This document shows positions 62,738-64,000 of a stretch of 64,000 nt of DNA, piece after piece. Under the pieces are notes generated by a model, which was not told the origin of the DNA, did not search any database, and saw only the letters and a list, made by a program, of their open reading frames with translations. Positions within the stretch are counted from its first letter, which is position 1. Each line of letters starts with the position of its first letter. The position numbers and the translations under genes are program-made. Origin of the DNA: Planctomycetaceae bacterium (GTDB lineage: Bacteria; Planctomycetota; Planctomycetia; Planctomycetales; Planctomycetaceae); contig JANSXP010000037.1 in the NCBI GenBank assembly GCA_024742875.1, forward strand, positions 1-64,000. The letters run 5' to 3'.

Positions 62738-64000
62738 ATGTCGTTGTCTCTTCGCGCCATCACTGCGCTGGTCGGCCTGACCTCTGCTGTTTGTCTGCAG
62801 AGCGTTTCGGTGTACGCCCAGAGCAGCGCGTTGATTGCTCCCGAGAACAACGATATCAGCAAGCCGATCGCGCTTTCGGCGTATCTGCAGGAAGACTGGG
62901 AAGACGGAGCCACCACCATCAGCATGTTGAAGGGTGGTCGCGGCACAAAACAGCTGGTGGAACTGGTGCAGGGACGGCTGAAGCTGGAAGCGGAAGCGAT
63001 GGTCATCATCGATACGGTGACGGCCGCAGGTCAGCACGACGTTTATGCGTATGCCCGCAATCGGGTGCGTTTCACGAGTGATGAGGGCAGTCGGACGAGC
63101 GCCTGGAAGCTGATTCGTCTGCAGACGCTCGGCAGCCTTACATTTGCCACACGAGAGCAGCGACAACTGGACAGTCCGTCGTCGCTGATGACCGAGGCCA
63201 TCAACCGCATTGATCCTGCGCGTCGTGAAAAAAAGGAGACGGTGAGTCTGCAGGTTTCGCAGGATTCTTTCACGCCGCCTCAACTGGTGCCGTCACCCAC
63301 GTCCAGTCCTCTCTCACGCCGCATTCGCGTGCGACCACGCAGCAGTCAACCGCTGCAGTTGAAGTCGTTTCTGTCAAAAGACACGGTTCCGGAAGAGCAG
63401 GTGTATGTGCTGACCGGCGGTGTGAATGTGCTGGTTGAGGGGCTCTATATTGATTTAGGCGGAAAAACGGTGCAGCCCGGCGTGCTGGATCTGTCAGCCG
63501 ACCGCGTGATTATCTGGACGCAGCCAAGTGACTCCGGATCGCTGAGTCAGAACAGCGACCTTTTGCAGAATGCGTCCGCTCGTTTTCAGGTGTATCTGGA
63601 AGGCAACATTCTGGTACGCCAAAAGCAGAACACCATCACCGCCACCCACGCTTTTCTTGATGCCAATAACGACCAGGCACTGCTGCTGAATGCAGAGCTG
63701 AAAGCGTATCTGCCGCAAACCGGCGGCCAGTTGCGCGTGCGGGCCGCACGATTGAGACAGATTGCTCAGGACAAGTTCTTCGCCCGCGATGCGTGGACGA
63801 CGACCAGTCCGTACGGCAAGCCGGGTTACCGCGTGCAGTCGCGGGAAGTGACAGTGGAGCCGGGGCCCATCTCGCCGTTTACAAAGATCGATCCCATTAC
63901 CGGACAGCCCAAGAACGGACCGCCGCTGTGGGTCACCGCTTTGGATTCGCAGTTCATCATTGGCGACACGCCGGTGTTCTATCTGCCGCGGATTCGTGCT
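62738..64000 (+). CDS. OstA/LptD-like outer membrane assembly protein, 3' end beyond window
   Basis: Open from ATG 62738 to the window edge, 421 residues. A signal peptide (MSLSLRAITALVGLTSAVCL) is followed by a beta-rich domain with VELVQGRLKLEAEAMVIIDT, YAYARNRVRF, VEGLYIDLGG and ATHAFLDANNDQALLLNAEL. This order resembles the LptA/OstA-like N-terminal domain of LPS assembly proteins, and the last residues (VFYLPRIRA) match the start of the barrel-type region. The gene would be planctomycete LptD-like; the barrel itself is outside the window. The truncation is the window boundary. Confidence 0.6.
   Translation, partial: MSLSLRAITALVGLTSAVCLQSVSVYAQSSALIAPENNDISKPIALSAYLQEDWEDGATTISMLKGGRGTKQLVELVQGRLKLEAEAMVIIDTVTAAGQHDVYAYARNRVRFTSDEGSRTSAWKLIRLQTLGSLTFATREQRQLDSPSSLMTEAINRIDPARREKKETVSLQVSQDSFTPPQLVPSPTSSPLSRRIRVRPRSSQPLQLKSFLSKDTVPEEQVYVLTGGVNVLVEGLYIDLGGKTVQPGVLDLSADRVIIWTQPSDSGSLSQNSDLLQNASARFQVYLEGNILVRQKQNTITATHAFLDANNDQALLLNAELKAYLPQTGGQLRVRAARLRQIAQDKFFARDAWTTTSPYGKPGYRVQSREVTVEPGPISPFTKIDPITGQPKNGPPLWVTALDSQFIIGDTPVFYLPRIRA

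Overview
The window reads as chromosomal DNA of a GC-rich member of the Planctomycetota. The basis is the gene repertoire: a DUF1559 pilin-like protein, an LEPR-XLL surface protein with RTX and PKD-type repeats, an ASPIC/UnbV FG-GAP lipoprotein, an ECF sigma factor beside a FecR protein, an ECF sigma factor beside a Ser/Thr kinase, a secreted sulfatase, and an OstA/LptD-like outer membrane protein. No rRNA, tRNA, transposase or CRISPR array was seen.

Layout. 1-2.8 kb: a truncated oligopeptidase B gene and a divergent sulfatase. 3.0-13.1 kb: eighteen small genes, all on the minus strand, many overlapping by 4 nt. They include SUFU, SUKH (SMI1/KNR4), DUF6882, DUF3592 and DUF7691-like proteins, several small membrane proteins or lipoproteins, and an FCP1/NLI-type phosphatase paired with a 2OG-oxygenase-like protein. 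This looks like a polyimmunity-type island. 13.2-22.1 kb: an ECF sigma factor with a zinc-finger Ser/Thr kinase, then a giant surface protein. 22.6-30.3 kb: a TPR protein, a kinase with a von Hippel-Lindau-like beta domain, a small secreted protein, a STAS protein and an ECF/FecR pair. 30.6-35.3 kb: DUF1559 protein, small lipoprotein and ASPIC/UnbV lipoprotein. 35.7-43 kb: phosphoesterase, GT39-like glycosyltransferase, VOC protein, gatA and gatC. Five parS-like ParB sites are packed into 2.7 kb here (37.6-40.3 kb), which suggests an origin-proximal centromere region. 43.2-49.8 kb: typA/bipA, leuA and uvrB. 50-62 kb: PQQ-propeller protein, queD, SDR, a DHODH-family protein, two sugar-nucleotide epimerases, a XylR/AraC regulator and a membrane protein. 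The right edge holds the start of an LptD-like gene.

The strongest finding is upstream of leuA. A 15-residue leader peptide with six Leu codons (three of them CTA) precedes three short mutually exclusive pairing segments and a U-tract terminator. This is the architecture of classical leucine transcription attenuation. The second theme is several families of GC-rich hairpin repeats that sit directly against stop codons, mostly between convergent genes; one has extended into the 3' end of leuA as a 21-bp minisatellite.
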